Shown: in pieces, positions 20,954 through 30,805 of the stretch
Layout of the letters: every line of letters starts with the position of its first letter
Position numbering within the stretch: the first letter of the stretch is position 1
Assembly (NCBI GenBank): GCA_030429585.1
Contig: JAUIEU010000001.1
Coordinates: forward strand, 553,994 to 617,993
DNA from: a bacterium
GTDB lineage: Bacteria; Cyanobacteriota; Vampirovibrionia; Vampirovibrionales; Vampirovibrionaceae
DNA: 64,000 nucleotides
Reading direction: 5' to 3'
The notes under the pieces: generated by a model
Told to the model about the DNA's origin: nothing
Database searches by the model: none
The model's input: the letters and a program-made list of their open reading frames with translations, nothing else
Position numbers and translations under genes: made by a program

Positions 20954-21412
20954 ATGACAGTGGATTGGACGCCGTGGCAGTGGTGGGTGGCCTTAAGTGC
21001 CTTTTTAATTGTGGTGGAAATGGTCTCTACCAGCTTTTATGTTTTCTTTTTTGCTATGGGGGCTGCCGCAACGGCGGCTATCTCTTTTGCGTTGGGTTAC
21101 CAGCTAGAGCGAGAATTGGCCGTGTTTTTAGGGGCCAGCATTATTAGCATTTGGCTGTTTAGGCCCTTGATGTGTAAGTGGCTTAAAATAGGCGAACAAC
21201 CCTCGGTGGCCAGTAATGTGGGGGCCCTAATGGGCGAAGATGCCAAGGTGCTAGAAGCGGTTACAGAAGATGGTGGCCGCATTAAACTGCGCCAAACCGG
21301 CGAAGTGTGGAGCGCATATGTGCCGGTGGGCCACACCCCTATTGAAGAAGGCCGAACGGTTGTGGTGCAAGCTGTAGATGGCGCCAAATTGTGCGTTGTG
21401 GCCACAGACTAG
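20954..21412 (+). CDS. NfeD-like membrane protein
   Basis: N-terminal hydrophobic helices followed by an OB-fold-like C-terminus (GGRIKLRQTGEVWSAYVPVGHTPIEEGRTVVVQAVDGAKLCV); directly upstream of an SPFH gene. Confidence 0.85.
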   Translation: MTVDWTPWQWWVALSAFLIVVEMVSTSFYVFFFAMGAAATAAISFALGYQLERELAVFLGASIISIWLFRPLMCKWLKIGEQPSVASNVGALMGEDAKVLEAVTEDGGRIKLRQTGEVWSAYVPVGHTPIEEGRTVVVQAVDGAKLCVVATD

Positions 21413-21481
21413 TCGTTATTATCAAACTCGTTACCTGCGTTACCCGTTTTTTCAGCGTTGTATAAACAAGGATTCCCTTCC

Positions 21482-22387
21482 ATGGAAATGTTACTTCTGT
21501 TTTTAGTCATCATGTTTTTTGTGGTGCTCTCCAAATCGGTGCGTATTGTGCGCCAATCTACCGTAGGGGTGGTGGAACGCCTGGGCCAGTATTTGGATAC
21601 GCGGCAAGCGGGTATTACGTTTTTAATTCCCTTTTTAGATTCCATGCGCCTGCTGGACATGCGCGAGCAGGTATTACCGTTGCCTCCCCAGCCTGTTATT
21701 ACCCGCGATAACGTGACCATGAATATTGACGCCGTTATTTATATGCAAATTACGGACCCCTTCCGCGCGAGTTATGAAGTAAACGACTTGATTTTAGCTG
21801 TGGAAAAGCTGGCCCTAACCACCATTCGGAATGTGATTGGTGAAATGAGCCTGGATGACACGCTAAGTAGCCGGGATGTGATTAACACCCAGTTGCAACA
21901 TGTGCTGGATGATGCCACCAGCAAATGGGGCATGAAGGTAAACCGCGTGGAATTAAAAGATATTAACCCACCGCGCGATATTGAAGAGGCGATGCAGAAA
22001 CAAATGCGTGCCGAGCGCGAAAAACGCGCCACCATTTTAACGGCAGAAGCGGAAAAACAATCGGCCATTTTAGATGCGGAAGGCGAAAAAGAAGCGCGCA
22101 TTCGTCGGGCAGAAGGGGTGCGAGAAGCGGCTATTTTAGAATCGCAAGGTCAGGCAGAAGCCATTCGTCAAATTCAGCAGGCAGAAGCGGATATGCGCTT
22201 TTCTGTGTTGGATGCCTTAAACCGAGCCAACCCAAGCGCGGGTACTATCCAAATTAAGTACCTAGAAGCTTTAGAACAATTAGGCGACGGGCAAAGTAAC
22301 ACACTGCTGCTGCCGTACGAATCCGCTGCCTTTATGGGCGCCATTACCGGTGGCCTAAAAGCCGTGGATGCCGCCAAGGATAACTAA
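21482..22387 (+). CDS. SPFH/band-7 (stomatin/paraslipin-like) protein
   Basis: VRIVRQSTVGVVERLGQYLDTRQAGITFLIPFLD, RNVIGEMSLDDTLSSRD, MRAEREKRATILTAEAEKQSAILDAEGEKEA. Confidence 0.95.
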   Translation: MEMLLLFLVIMFFVVLSKSVRIVRQSTVGVVERLGQYLDTRQAGITFLIPFLDSMRLLDMREQVLPLPPQPVITRDNVTMNIDAVIYMQITDPFRASYEVNDLILAVEKLALTTIRNVIGEMSLDDTLSSRDVINTQLQHVLDDATSKWGMKVNRVELKDINPPRDIEEAMQKQMRAEREKRATILTAEAEKQSAILDAEGEKEARIRRAEGVREAAILESQGQAEAIRQIQQAEADMRFSVLDALNRANPSAGTIQIKYLEALEQLGDGQSNTLLLPYESAAFMGAITGGLKAVDAAKDN

Positions 22388-22661
22388 CCCTCGGCCTGTG
22401 CATCATTAATAAATGTAACAAGAATAAGCAAATGGGCGCCTTTTGGTGTTTTTATTTATAAGTCACTTATTCTATGGCTATGGCTATGGGATATGGCCCC
22501 TAATGATGGACACTGGGGCACGCGCTCACATGTTATGTAACGGCTTTGGGAACATACGCCAAACAGTAGTCGTCTACAGTACACCGCCTTTTTAAACCTT
22601 AATATATGGCGCGGTATGGGCTAATTAATACAGTGACTTAATTCAATTTAGATGACGGATA

Positions 22662-22865
22662 ATGATGATGACGGACCAGCAACACAACACCACCAATACC
22701 AATACTGCTAAAAAACAGGGTAAAGCCCCACGCAAGGTAGTGGTTCAATCGTCGGTGCCTTCGTCTCATCCACTTAAGTTTTTAAAAATGCGCCAGCACC
22801 AGCAGGCGTTTTTAAATTGGCTTACTGCCAGCGATGAAAACCCCAGCCTACAGTTTGTGCGCTAG
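22662..22865 (+). CDS. Hypothetical small protein
   Basis: 67-aa ORF, polar N-terminus; no recognised domain. Confidence 0.4.
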   Translation: MMMTDQQHNTTNTNTAKKQGKAPRKVVVQSSVPSSHPLKFLKMRQHQQAFLNWLTASDENPSLQFVR

Positions 22866-22966
22866 GCTATTAAGGTTAAGCCGTACCCGCGCCCGGTAGC
22901 GAGTTGTTAAACTCTCTGCTAGACTGAGTGTATGTATTATATGGGCTTACAGGGATACACAAAGCA

Positions 22967-23296
22967 ATGGCAGACCAAACCGCACTGGGTTTTTTACAAG
23001 ATGAGAAAACAGACCAGTTTAACCGCTATGTGGAAGCACAGGGTGGCGCGGTGGATTTACAAAATGCCCATTTGCGCAGCTATGATTTGCGAAAATGCCA
23101 TTTAACCCAAGCTGATTTGCGGGGCGCCTACATGCGGGCGACGGATATTCGGGCGCTGGATTTAAGCGAGGCCCAACTGGAAGGGGCCAGTATTAAAGAT
23201 GCCAAAATCAGTGGGGTACAATTCCCGCGGGATGTAAGCGCCAATGAAATTAACCTAAGCGTTACCCATGGTACCCGTATTCGGCAGGGGTTATAA
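22967..23296 (+). CDS. Short pentapeptide-repeat-like protein
   Basis: VDLQNAHLRSYDLRKCHLTQADLRGAYMRATDIRALDLSEAQLEGASIKDAKISGVQF (A(D/N)LxX spacing). Confidence 0.75.
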   Translation: MADQTALGFLQDEKTDQFNRYVEAQGGAVDLQNAHLRSYDLRKCHLTQADLRGAYMRATDIRALDLSEAQLEGASIKDAKISGVQFPRDVSANEINLSVTHGTRIRQGL

Positions 23297-23303
23297 ACCC
23301 GTC

Positions 23304-24737
23304 ATGACGAGTACAGGGGCGCAACCGGTGTTTACCTGCGCAGAGATAATTGCGGCCACAGAAGGCACCTGGGTAAATCCTAGCGATGCAATACCCACCA
23401 TTAGCGGCCCCCTAAGCACGGATACACGCACTTTAGCGGCAGGTCAGTGGTTTATCCCGATTGTGGGGGAGCGTTTTAACGGCCACGATTTTTTACAACA
23501 AGCCATTCAGGCGAAGGTGGCGGGTTGCTTGGTTCAGGCTGGGCAGATACACAACCTTGCCAGCTTAACTAATGGGCATATCCCGATTATTGAAGTGGCT
23601 GATACCACCTTGGCCTATTTGGCTATTGCCGGATGGTACCGTAAGCAGCGATGTGCGGGCACGGTGGTGGTTGGCGTAACGGGCAGTAGCGGCAAAACCA
23701 CGGTTAAAGAGATGCTGGTGGCGGCCTTATCGCCCTATTGTACGGTGCAGGCCACTGCAAAAAACTTTAATAATGATATTGGCGTGGCCCAAACTTTGTT
23801 GGGCTGCCAGCCGAGTACGGATGTGTTGATTGTGGAAATGGGGATGCGTGGCCTGGGCGAAATTGAACGCCTTTCTGTAGCCGTCCAGCCAAGTGTGGCG
23901 GTTATTACCACGGTGGGCAGTGCCCATATTGGCCGCTTGGGGAGCAAGGCGGCCATTGCCCAAGCCAAGGCAGAAATTATGGCTGGGCTAGTGCCCCATG
24001 CGGCGGTGCCTAGTAGCCCGGTGGCTATTTACCCAAGCAATGCAACCTTACTAACCCCCTGGGTAGCGGCCTTGCCCGCCACTATTCAGCGCCACCCTTT
24101 TACGGTGGTGGCAGGGCCCGTGCAGTCGCCTGTGGCGGGGGCCCATATGCAGGGCAATGCCAATGCAGTGGCCTTGGTAGGTCAGGCCTTGGGGTTATCT
24201 CCTCAGCAAATTCAGGCGGGGTTAAACACCTATGTGGTGCCAGAAGGCCGCGGAAACCTAATCACCCTATGTACCTCGCCCCATCACACCTTGATTAGTG
24301 ACGCTTACAATGCCAACCCAGAAAGTATGGCCGCCTCTTTGCATCACTTTTTTGCCACCTATGCCACCGGCCACCAGGTGGCGGTACTGGCGGGCATGAA
24401 AGAATTAGGCGATTTTACGGACAGTGCCCACCAACAGGTGGGGGCGCTATGGCAGCAGTTGGCTTTAGGGGCTACCGTGCCGCCAGCATTGTGGCTTATT
24501 GGGGATGAATTTAAATCAACGGCAGCAGCGGTCTCCGCTGCCGGGTTACCTTGCCAGTGGTTGGCCAGCATTCCATCAGCACCAACGGCCATGGTGCCAC
24601 TGATTGATGCCATGGTTCAGGCGCTACCGTTACAAGCAGAGGGGGCGGTACTATTAAAGGGCTCTCGGGCTTACGGGTTGGATGCGCTAGGAGAAGCCTT
24701 GGTACTGCACTACGCGAAGCAAGTAACTGCGGTATAA
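23304..24737 (+). CDS. murF: UDP-N-acetylmuramoyl-tripeptide--D-alanyl-D-alanine ligase
   Basis: GVTGSSGKTTVKEML, SDAYNANPESM, KGSRAYGLD. Confidence 0.93.
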   Translation: MTSTGAQPVFTCAEIIAATEGTWVNPSDAIPTISGPLSTDTRTLAAGQWFIPIVGERFNGHDFLQQAIQAKVAGCLVQAGQIHNLASLTNGHIPIIEVADTTLAYLAIAGWYRKQRCAGTVVVGVTGSSGKTTVKEMLVAALSPYCTVQATAKNFNNDIGVAQTLLGCQPSTDVLIVEMGMRGLGEIERLSVAVQPSVAVITTVGSAHIGRLGSKAAIAQAKAEIMAGLVPHAAVPSSPVAIYPSNATLLTPWVAALPATIQRHPFTVVAGPVQSPVAGAHMQGNANAVALVGQALGLSPQQIQAGLNTYVVPEGRGNLITLCTSPHHTLISDAYNANPESMAASLHHFFATYATGHQVAVLAGMKELGDFTDSAHQQVGALWQQLALGATVPPALWLIGDEFKSTAAAVSAAGLPCQWLASIPSAPTAMVPLIDAMVQALPLQAEGAVLLKGSRAYGLDALGEALVLHYAKQVTAV

Positions 24738-24773
24738 TACGGGCTGTTGTTAGAGCCTGAAGGTGAATACGTT

Positions 24774-25742
24774 ATGCTAACCCTTGTGGTGGCTTTGTTA
24801 CTGGGGTTGTTGGGCACGGTACTGTCTGTGCCGGTGTGGATTCGTTGGCAACAACATCGCACCTTGGGTCAATCCATCCGAGAGGTAGGCCCGCAGGCCC
24901 ATTTGGCTAAGCGGGGCACTCCTACCGCTGGTGGGCTGTGCATGCTGCTGGTGTGGTTGCTGGGTGCAGCGTTATTGGTGGTTATGTACCCCCACTTGCT
25001 TACCCCGGCTTTTGGCCTGGCGGTGGGGGCTACCGTGTTGTTGGGGGCTGTTGGTTTTACGGATGACTGGTTAAAAATGACCCGCAATGATAATAGCGGC
25101 GTGAGTGGTTACCTAAAATTAGGCGCGCAGGCCTTAGCCGGTGGCGCCATAGGCTGGTGGGGTTGGCAACACCATGGCGGCGCTACCCAAGTATTTGGGG
25201 TTACCTTGGTGCTGGGGTGGCTGTACCCTTTGTTTGCCGCCTGGGTGCTAGCGGCCTTTTCTAATGCGGTTAATTTAACCGATGGCGTGGACGGACTGGC
25301 AGCCACCACCCTTTCCATTACTTTTATGGTGCTAGCGGTGTTGTGTATGGCGATGGTGTTACCCGGCTTGGCGGTGCTGTGTCTTCTGGCGGTGGGTACA
25401 TTGGTGGGCTTTTGGTGGTTTAATCGGCACCCGGCCAAGGTGTTTATGGGGGATACCGGCAGCCTGGCCTACGGCGCGCTAGTAGCAGCCATCGGCCTAT
25501 TGCTAGGGCTAGAGTGGTGGCTACTGTGCTTTGGCCTGCTATTTGTATTAGAGGCGGTTAGCGTGGTGTTACAGGTGGGTAGTTTTAAGCTTACCGGTAA
25601 GCGGATTTTCCGCATGAGCCCGCTGCACCATCACTTTGAACTGGGCGGCATGAAGGAAACCCAGATTGTACGCCTGTTTATGGGCATCCAACTGCTGGGT
25701 GTACTGCTTGGGCTTGCGCTATTACCGTTACTCGGGGTGTAA
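24774..25742 (+). CDS. mraY: Phospho-N-acetylmuramoyl-pentapeptide transferase
   Basis: GTPTAGGLCML, FTDDWLKM, NAVNLTDGVDGLA, MGDTGSLAYG, FRMSPLHHHFELGG. Confidence 0.95.
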   Translation: MLTLVVALLLGLLGTVLSVPVWIRWQQHRTLGQSIREVGPQAHLAKRGTPTAGGLCMLLVWLLGAALLVVMYPHLLTPAFGLAVGATVLLGAVGFTDDWLKMTRNDNSGVSGYLKLGAQALAGGAIGWWGWQHHGGATQVFGVTLVLGWLYPLFAAWVLAAFSNAVNLTDGVDGLAATTLSITFMVLAVLCMAMVLPGLAVLCLLAVGTLVGFWWFNRHPAKVFMGDTGSLAYGALVAAIGLLLGLEWWLLCFGLLFVLEAVSVVLQVGSFKLTGKRIFRMSPLHHHFELGGMKETQIVRLFMGIQLLGVLLGLALLPLLGV

Positions 25743-25749
25743 TATTGGT

Positions 25750-27303
25750 ATGACTGCCTGTACCCACCCCCTCCCTACCCAACCCACGCCCGCCCAACTG
25801 GAGTGCGCCACAACGGTTATTCTGCCGAATGACTGGCAGGGCCAGCCTTTAACAGTATTGGGGTTATCTAAAAGTGGGATGGCGGTGGCCCGTTATGTGG
25901 CTAGCCGTGGGGCCCAGGTATTTTTAAGTGAAATGTTGCCCGCCACCCCCAACAACGCTACCCAACGCCGAGAAATGGCCGCGTTAAATGTGGCGGTAGA
26001 AACCGGCGGCCATACCCATCAGTGCTACCAACATGCACCGTTAGTGGTGGCTAGCCCAGGGATACCCCCGAGCAGCCCTATCTTGCGCCAGTTATCGTTA
26101 TCTAAAATCCCAGTAATTAGTGAAGTGGAACTGGCGTGGCAAGAAGCTGGCCGCCAAGCTACCCCCCCCTTTTGGGTAGGCATTACCGGTACTAATGGTA
26201 AAACCACCACCACCACCCTTATTGGCGAATTGTTCAAGGCCCATGCAGATTCGCCCCAGCAGGTTGGTGTGTGCGGCAATATTGGCACCCCCGTGCTGGA
26301 TGCCATGATGACCCAGCCGGAGTTGTCTCACTTGGTGGTGGAACTCAGCTCTTTTCAATTAGCCTTTTCGCCTTGCTTAACGCCAGCGGTGGGGGTGTTT
26401 TTGAACCTTAGCCCAGACCATATTAACTGGCACGGCAGCATGGAAGCCTACAAACAAGCCAAGGCCAGTTTGTTTGCCCATATGACCCCCAACCAAGTGG
26501 CGGTACTAAATGGCGAAGATGAGGCGTGCCAAGGGGTGGCCGCTGATACCGCCGCCCACGTGGTATGGTTTACACGCCAGGCCACCTTGCCGGATACGGC
26601 GACTGTTGGTGTGGTGGTAAACAAGGGTGCCCTGTGTTGGGTGGATAAGCAAAACGATACGGTTGAAGCCATTTTGCCTATTAACGATTTGCGCTTGCGT
26701 GGGCAGCATAATGTGCAAAATGTGGCGGCGGCCATTGCGGTGGCCAAGGCCTCAGGGATTGCTTCCGCTAAAATTGCCAGTGTGTGCAAAGGGTTTAAAG
26801 GGGTGGCTCATCGCCTGCAAACCTTGCACACGTATCGTCACCCGCGCCATGCCTTTGCCTGCCAAGTGGTTAATGATAGTAAGGCAACTAATGTGTTGGC
26901 CGCTGTGGCGGCTGTATCCGCTTATGGCGATACCCCCACCTCCGTGTTGCTTGGGGGGCGCCCTAAGGATGAACCCTTAACCCCCTTGGAAGAAAAGCTA
27001 GCCGCCCACCCCTTAACCGGCATGGCCTTGTACGGCGAGGCCATTGAGCGGTTTACGCCATTGGCCACCCAGGTAGGGGTACCGTTAGTTTCTGCAACGG
27101 GGCTGGATGATGCGTGCCGAGTATGGGCCAATGCCATTACAGAAGGCCGCATACCATGTACGGGCAATACCCTAACCTTATTGTTTAGCCCGGCTTGCGC
27201 CAGCTTTGACCAATACCGAGATTTTGAAATACGAGGCAATGCCTTTGCTATGGCGATAGACACCGCCTTGCAGGCAGAAGGCTGGGAGGTTACTGCCGAA
27301 TGA
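25750..27303 (+). CDS. murD: UDP-N-acetylmuramoylalanine--D-glutamate ligase
   Basis: LGLSKSGMAVARY, GITGTNGKTTTTTLIGELF, LNLSPDHINWHGSMEAY, VNDSKATNVLA. Confidence 0.95.
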   Translation: MTACTHPLPTQPTPAQLECATTVILPNDWQGQPLTVLGLSKSGMAVARYVASRGAQVFLSEMLPATPNNATQRREMAALNVAVETGGHTHQCYQHAPLVVASPGIPPSSPILRQLSLSKIPVISEVELAWQEAGRQATPPFWVGITGTNGKTTTTTLIGELFKAHADSPQQVGVCGNIGTPVLDAMMTQPELSHLVVELSSFQLAFSPCLTPAVGVFLNLSPDHINWHGSMEAYKQAKASLFAHMTPNQVAVLNGEDEACQGVAADTAAHVVWFTRQATLPDTATVGVVVNKGALCWVDKQNDTVEAILPINDLRLRGQHNVQNVAAAIAVAKASGIASAKIASVCKGFKGVAHRLQTLHTYRHPRHAFACQVVNDSKATNVLAAVAAVSAYGDTPTSVLLGGRPKDEPLTPLEEKLAAHPLTGMALYGEAIERFTPLATQVGVPLVSATGLDDACRVWANAITEGRIPCTGNTLTLLFSPACASFDQYRDFEIRGNAFAMAIDTALQAEGWEVTAE

Positions 27304-28496
27304 CACCTGTACGCACCCCTCGGGTGGCTAAACCGCGCCCACCTAAATACCGCATGGGCCTGCCAGACAACTTTTTGTTGATGGTGGTAGGCTTGCTGCT
27401 GGCCATGGGGCTGATGTCGGTGTATTCCGCCAGTGCCACCCACGCCCAGCTAGAAACTGGCAATAGCCTGGGCCTGGCGTTTAAACAACTGATTGCCATG
27501 GGTATTGGTGTTGCCGGTGCGTTTGTTTTTGCTAACCTTCGTCCCCATGTGTACCAAACAGTGGCACGGCCCATGGCCTTGCTGGTAATTGGGCTGCTGG
27601 CGTATACCCTGGTAGCAGGTAAGGTGGCCAACGGTAGTGAACGCTGGATAGCCATCCCTGTGTTTGGCCAGTTTCAGCCCAGTGAGTTTGCCAAAATTGC
27701 CACCGTATTATTGCTAGCGGATATGTTGGCCCAGGCCAAGCGCTTTACCTGGCACCATATGATTAACCTGGCCATGGTGGCGGTGATGATTGGGCTTATT
27801 TTTAAGCAACCCAACCTAAGCATGACCATGATTTTAGGCACCTTAACCCTGGCCGTCTTGGTGGTGGGCCGCTGGCCTATTTGGCTGTTTTTGGTGGGTA
27901 TTCCACCAGTGCTGTATGGGGTGTATTTAAAAATTCAACAAACGGAATACCAGTGGCGCCGCATTGTGGGGTGGTTAAACCCTTGGGCCGATGCCCAGGA
28001 TACTGGGTATAACCTGGTGCAAAGCTACTATGCTATTGGTAGCGGTGGCTTGGTAGGGGCTGGCTACGGACAATCCGCGCAAAAATTGTTTTACCTGCCC
28101 TTTCCGTACACGGATTTTATTTTTTCTGTGATTGCAGAAGAGTGGGGCTTTATGGGTAGCACCTTGCTGGTGGTGGTGTTTGCCATGCTGGCGTGGCGTG
28201 GGTTTAGGGTGGCCATGCGCGCCCCAGATCTTCACCCCCGTTTGCTGGCCTTTGGGCTTACCTTTGTCATTATTATCCAGGCCTTAATTAACATGGGCGT
28301 GACGACGGGCTTGTTGCCGGTAACGGGTGTTACCCTGCCTTTAATTAGCTATGGGGGCACCAGCATGATGGTAACCCTGTGGATGCTGGGCATGCTGCTG
28401 GGCGTTTCTCGCTTAAGTAAAACCATCCCTTTGCCTACAAGCGATGAAGCAACAGGCCAAGGAACGGCCACTGGGCTAACCCCCCAGCCGGTTTAA
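27300..28496 (+). CDS. ftsW: Peptidoglycan glycosyltransferase FtsW (SEDS family)
   Basis: Multi-pass; QPSEFAKIATVLLLADML, PFPYTDFIFSVIAEEWGF, LPLISYGGTSMM; located between murD and murG. Confidence 0.93.
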   Translation: MTPVRTPRVAKPRPPKYRMGLPDNFLLMVVGLLLAMGLMSVYSASATHAQLETGNSLGLAFKQLIAMGIGVAGAFVFANLRPHVYQTVARPMALLVIGLLAYTLVAGKVANGSERWIAIPVFGQFQPSEFAKIATVLLLADMLAQAKRFTWHHMINLAMVAVMIGLIFKQPNLSMTMILGTLTLAVLVVGRWPIWLFLVGIPPVLYGVYLKIQQTEYQWRRIVGWLNPWADAQDTGYNLVQSYYAIGSGGLVGAGYGQSAQKLFYLPFPYTDFIFSVIAEEWGFMGSTLLVVVFAMLAWRGFRVAMRAPDLHPRLLAFGLTFVIIIQALINMGVTTGLLPVTGVTLPLISYGGTSMMVTLWMLGMLLGVSRLSKTIPLPTSDEATGQGTATGLTPQPV

Positions 28497-28508
28497 GGGG
28501 TTTTGGGT

Positions 28509-29615
28509 ATGACAAGCCAGGCTCCGCATATTGTACTGACGGGCGGCGGCACGGGCGGCCATATTTTTCCGGCGCTAACGGTGGGCGCCGCTTTGCGCCA
28601 ACAATTGCCAGAGGCCCAGATTGATTATGTGGGCCAGCCCACCGGGCTAGAGTTTGAACGGGCGACGAAGGCGGGGTTTCCTTTTACTCGTATTACTTTT
28701 AGCGGTATGCCCCGTGGGCTTACCTGGCGATGGGCCGCCTGGTTGCTGCAAGGGGTTATTGCCACAGGTACCATGCTGTGCCGCTTTATTGGTAAACGCC
28801 CTAAGGTGGTGTTTGCTACCGGGGGGTATGTTACGGCACCGGTGCTGGCGGCGTGCGTGGTGTTGGGTATTTCGTATGTGCTCCACGAGCCGGATGCTAT
28901 GCCGGGCTTGGTGAACCGATTGTTCTGCCGTTGGGCTGCCGCCATCACGTGTGCCTTTACACCTGCCACCCAGGTGCTGGGTACGGCTAAAACCACCGTT
29001 ACCGGCAACCCAGTTCGTACAGATATTGGGACTGTGGATAAAGCTGCCGCTCAGCAACTGTTGTTTGGTAGCGCTATAAGTGGGCCATGTGTATTGGTGA
29101 TGGGAGGCTCTCAGGGGGCGGCTAGTATTAACCAGGCGGTGGCCAACGGGGCAGAAGGCTTGCATAGTACCCTGGGTGCTACGGTGTTGCACCAGGTGGG
29201 CGCTAAGCACTGGCAGCGGTTTAAGGAAGAACACCCCAGCCCTTCCGCCTATTATCAGCCCGTGGCCTTTATTGAAGATATGCCCACGGCCTTGGCGGCG
29301 GCGAATGTGGTGTTGTGCCGATCCGGGTCGATCACGTTATCCGAATTAGCCATGGCTGGGGTGCCAGCAGTATTGGTGCCCTACCCCCATGCGGCGGCAA
29401 ACCACCAATATAAAAATGCAATGGCCTTGGTGAATGACGGCGCGGCTGTGTTGTTGGCGGATAGGGATTTATCTGCAGAAACGGTAATAAGTCATATAGA
29501 GCGGGTATTGACGCCGGAAGCTAACGCTGCCATGCGAAAAAGGATGCAGCAAAGGGCCCTGCCACAGGCCACCGAAACCATTGCCAGCCGTGTAGTAGCA
29601 ATAGCCTGTGATTGA
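28509..29615 (+). CDS. murG: UDP-GlcNAc--undecaprenyl-P-P-MurNAc-pentapeptide GlcNAc-transferase
   Basis: LTGGGTGGHIFPALTVG, HEPDAMPGLVNR, GGSQGAASIN, SGSITLSELAMAGVPAVLVPYPHAAANHQYKNA. Confidence 0.96.
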   Translation: MTSQAPHIVLTGGGTGGHIFPALTVGAALRQQLPEAQIDYVGQPTGLEFERATKAGFPFTRITFSGMPRGLTWRWAAWLLQGVIATGTMLCRFIGKRPKVVFATGGYVTAPVLAACVVLGISYVLHEPDAMPGLVNRLFCRWAAAITCAFTPATQVLGTAKTTVTGNPVRTDIGTVDKAAAQQLLFGSAISGPCVLVMGGSQGAASINQAVANGAEGLHSTLGATVLHQVGAKHWQRFKEEHPSPSAYYQPVAFIEDMPTALAAANVVLCRSGSITLSELAMAGVPAVLVPYPHAAANHQYKNAMALVNDGAAVLLADRDLSAETVISHIERVLTPEANAAMRKRMQQRALPQATETIASRVVAIACD

Positions 29616-29659
29616 CACCTTTGGTAGGCTTGCCTAAAATACTTTCTACCCATTCATAT

Positions 29660-29731
29660 TGGGGAGTCGCCAAGTGGTAAGGCACCGGGTTTTGGTCTCG
29701 GCATTCGTGGGTTCGAATCCTACCTCCCCAG
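29660..29731 (+). tRNA. tRNA-Gln(UUG)
   Basis: TGGGGAG/CTCCCCA acceptor, D arm GCC..GGC, anticodon stem CCGGG/CTCGG with loop TTTTGGT (anticodon TTG), T loop TTCGAAT. Confidence 0.95.
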
Positions 29732-29943
29732 TTTTTTATAATCCCCTGTTACACACCGTAGCGGGGGATTATTTGTAACTATTACCCGGTTTTACTTGGT
29801 AAACTAGCAATTTATTCTAATATATCGTTTTTATTACTATATAGTTTTTATTGTATGGCTCGGTATTACCATAGCCTGCTAGCCCACGTGCGTGGGCATT
29901 AATTACCCAACTTATATATACATTGCAAAGCACATAACGGATT

Positions 29944-30183
29944 ATGGCATCACCTCAACTCATCTTGGAATTGTCTAAAGGGTTTTTCAATAGAAATAAC
30001 CCGGTGCAAGGCGTGGTGGCCAATATTACCCAAGCGGTGCATTCGGTACTAACCTATAAAAGTAAGATGCGGTTATTAAAATATAAATTTATGCTGGCCC
30101 AGCAACAAATGAGTGAAATGGAAGAACATATCGTTTCTGGGGCGGTAGAACCGAGCGGTGGGCGCCTAGATAGGCCTTTTTAG
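29944..30183 (+). CDS. Hypothetical small helical protein
   Basis: 79-aa ORF from ATG 29944, MASPQLILELSKGFFNRNNPVQGVVANITQAVHSVLTYKSKMRLLKYKFMLAQQQMSEMEEH. Confidence 0.5.
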   Translation: MASPQLILELSKGFFNRNNPVQGVVANITQAVHSVLTYKSKMRLLKYKFMLAQQQMSEMEEHIVSGAVEPSGGRLDRPF

Positions 30184-30445
30184 CCTGAAAACCGGCGATA
30201 GATAACAAAATGTTACGGGAAAAGCGGGTAATTTGTTACACAGTCGCAACAAAATGCCTGTGCTGGGTTTAATGCCAATGTTGCATAGTATTCCTTTTAC
30301 TAATTATTTAGCAGGGGGGGTGTCGACGCAACCATTGCATGTCAGAGACAACATTCTATAGTTACACCGAGAGACTGACCGTTGATTGGCCAATACCATA
30401 TTGGTTTTTCAGTAGGAGAGTACGAGAGATTTACAGACAGGCTGT

Positions 30446-30778
30446 ATGAGTTACGCATTTTCATCCAGTATATTGCTTTCCCTTGTGGCCCAGGAGTACG
30501 ACCTGGAAGCCGAGGTATTTCGCCTTAAAAGCGAATTGTTTGCAATGCATGCCTCTCGTGGTGCGTTAGAAGCCCAGGTCAATACTAATCCGCATTCTCG
30601 GTTAGCCATGGCGCTACGCTCCCAGCTAATTACGATTAAGCAGGCGGAAAAATTTATCACGATGCGATTAAACCAAGTTCAACCGCAAATCCAGGCCAAC
30701 CAACAGATGCAGCAATCTGTTAAGCAAACCGTACAAAAAAGCGTTAAAATATTCGGAACCTGGGGCGGTGGTGGCTAA
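30446..30778 (+). CDS. Hypothetical small coiled-coil-like protein
   Basis: 110-aa ORF from ATG 30446 with heptad-like helical content; C-terminal KIFGTWGGGG. Confidence 0.55.
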   Translation: MSYAFSSSILLSLVAQEYDLEAEVFRLKSELFAMHASRGALEAQVNTNPHSRLAMALRSQLITIKQAEKFITMRLNQVQPQIQANQQMQQSVKQTVQKSVKIFGTWGGGG

Positions 30779-30805
30779 TTTAGCCGCATAGTAGTGCTGT
30801 AAACG

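Noticed and set aside
28647-29234. 195-aa minus ORF antisense to murG
   Set aside because: Spurious antisense frame.
29738-29782. Hairpin AATCCCC...GGGGGATT after tRNA-Gln as a terminator
   Set aside because: The T run precedes rather than follows the hairpin on the + strand; not a convincing terminator.
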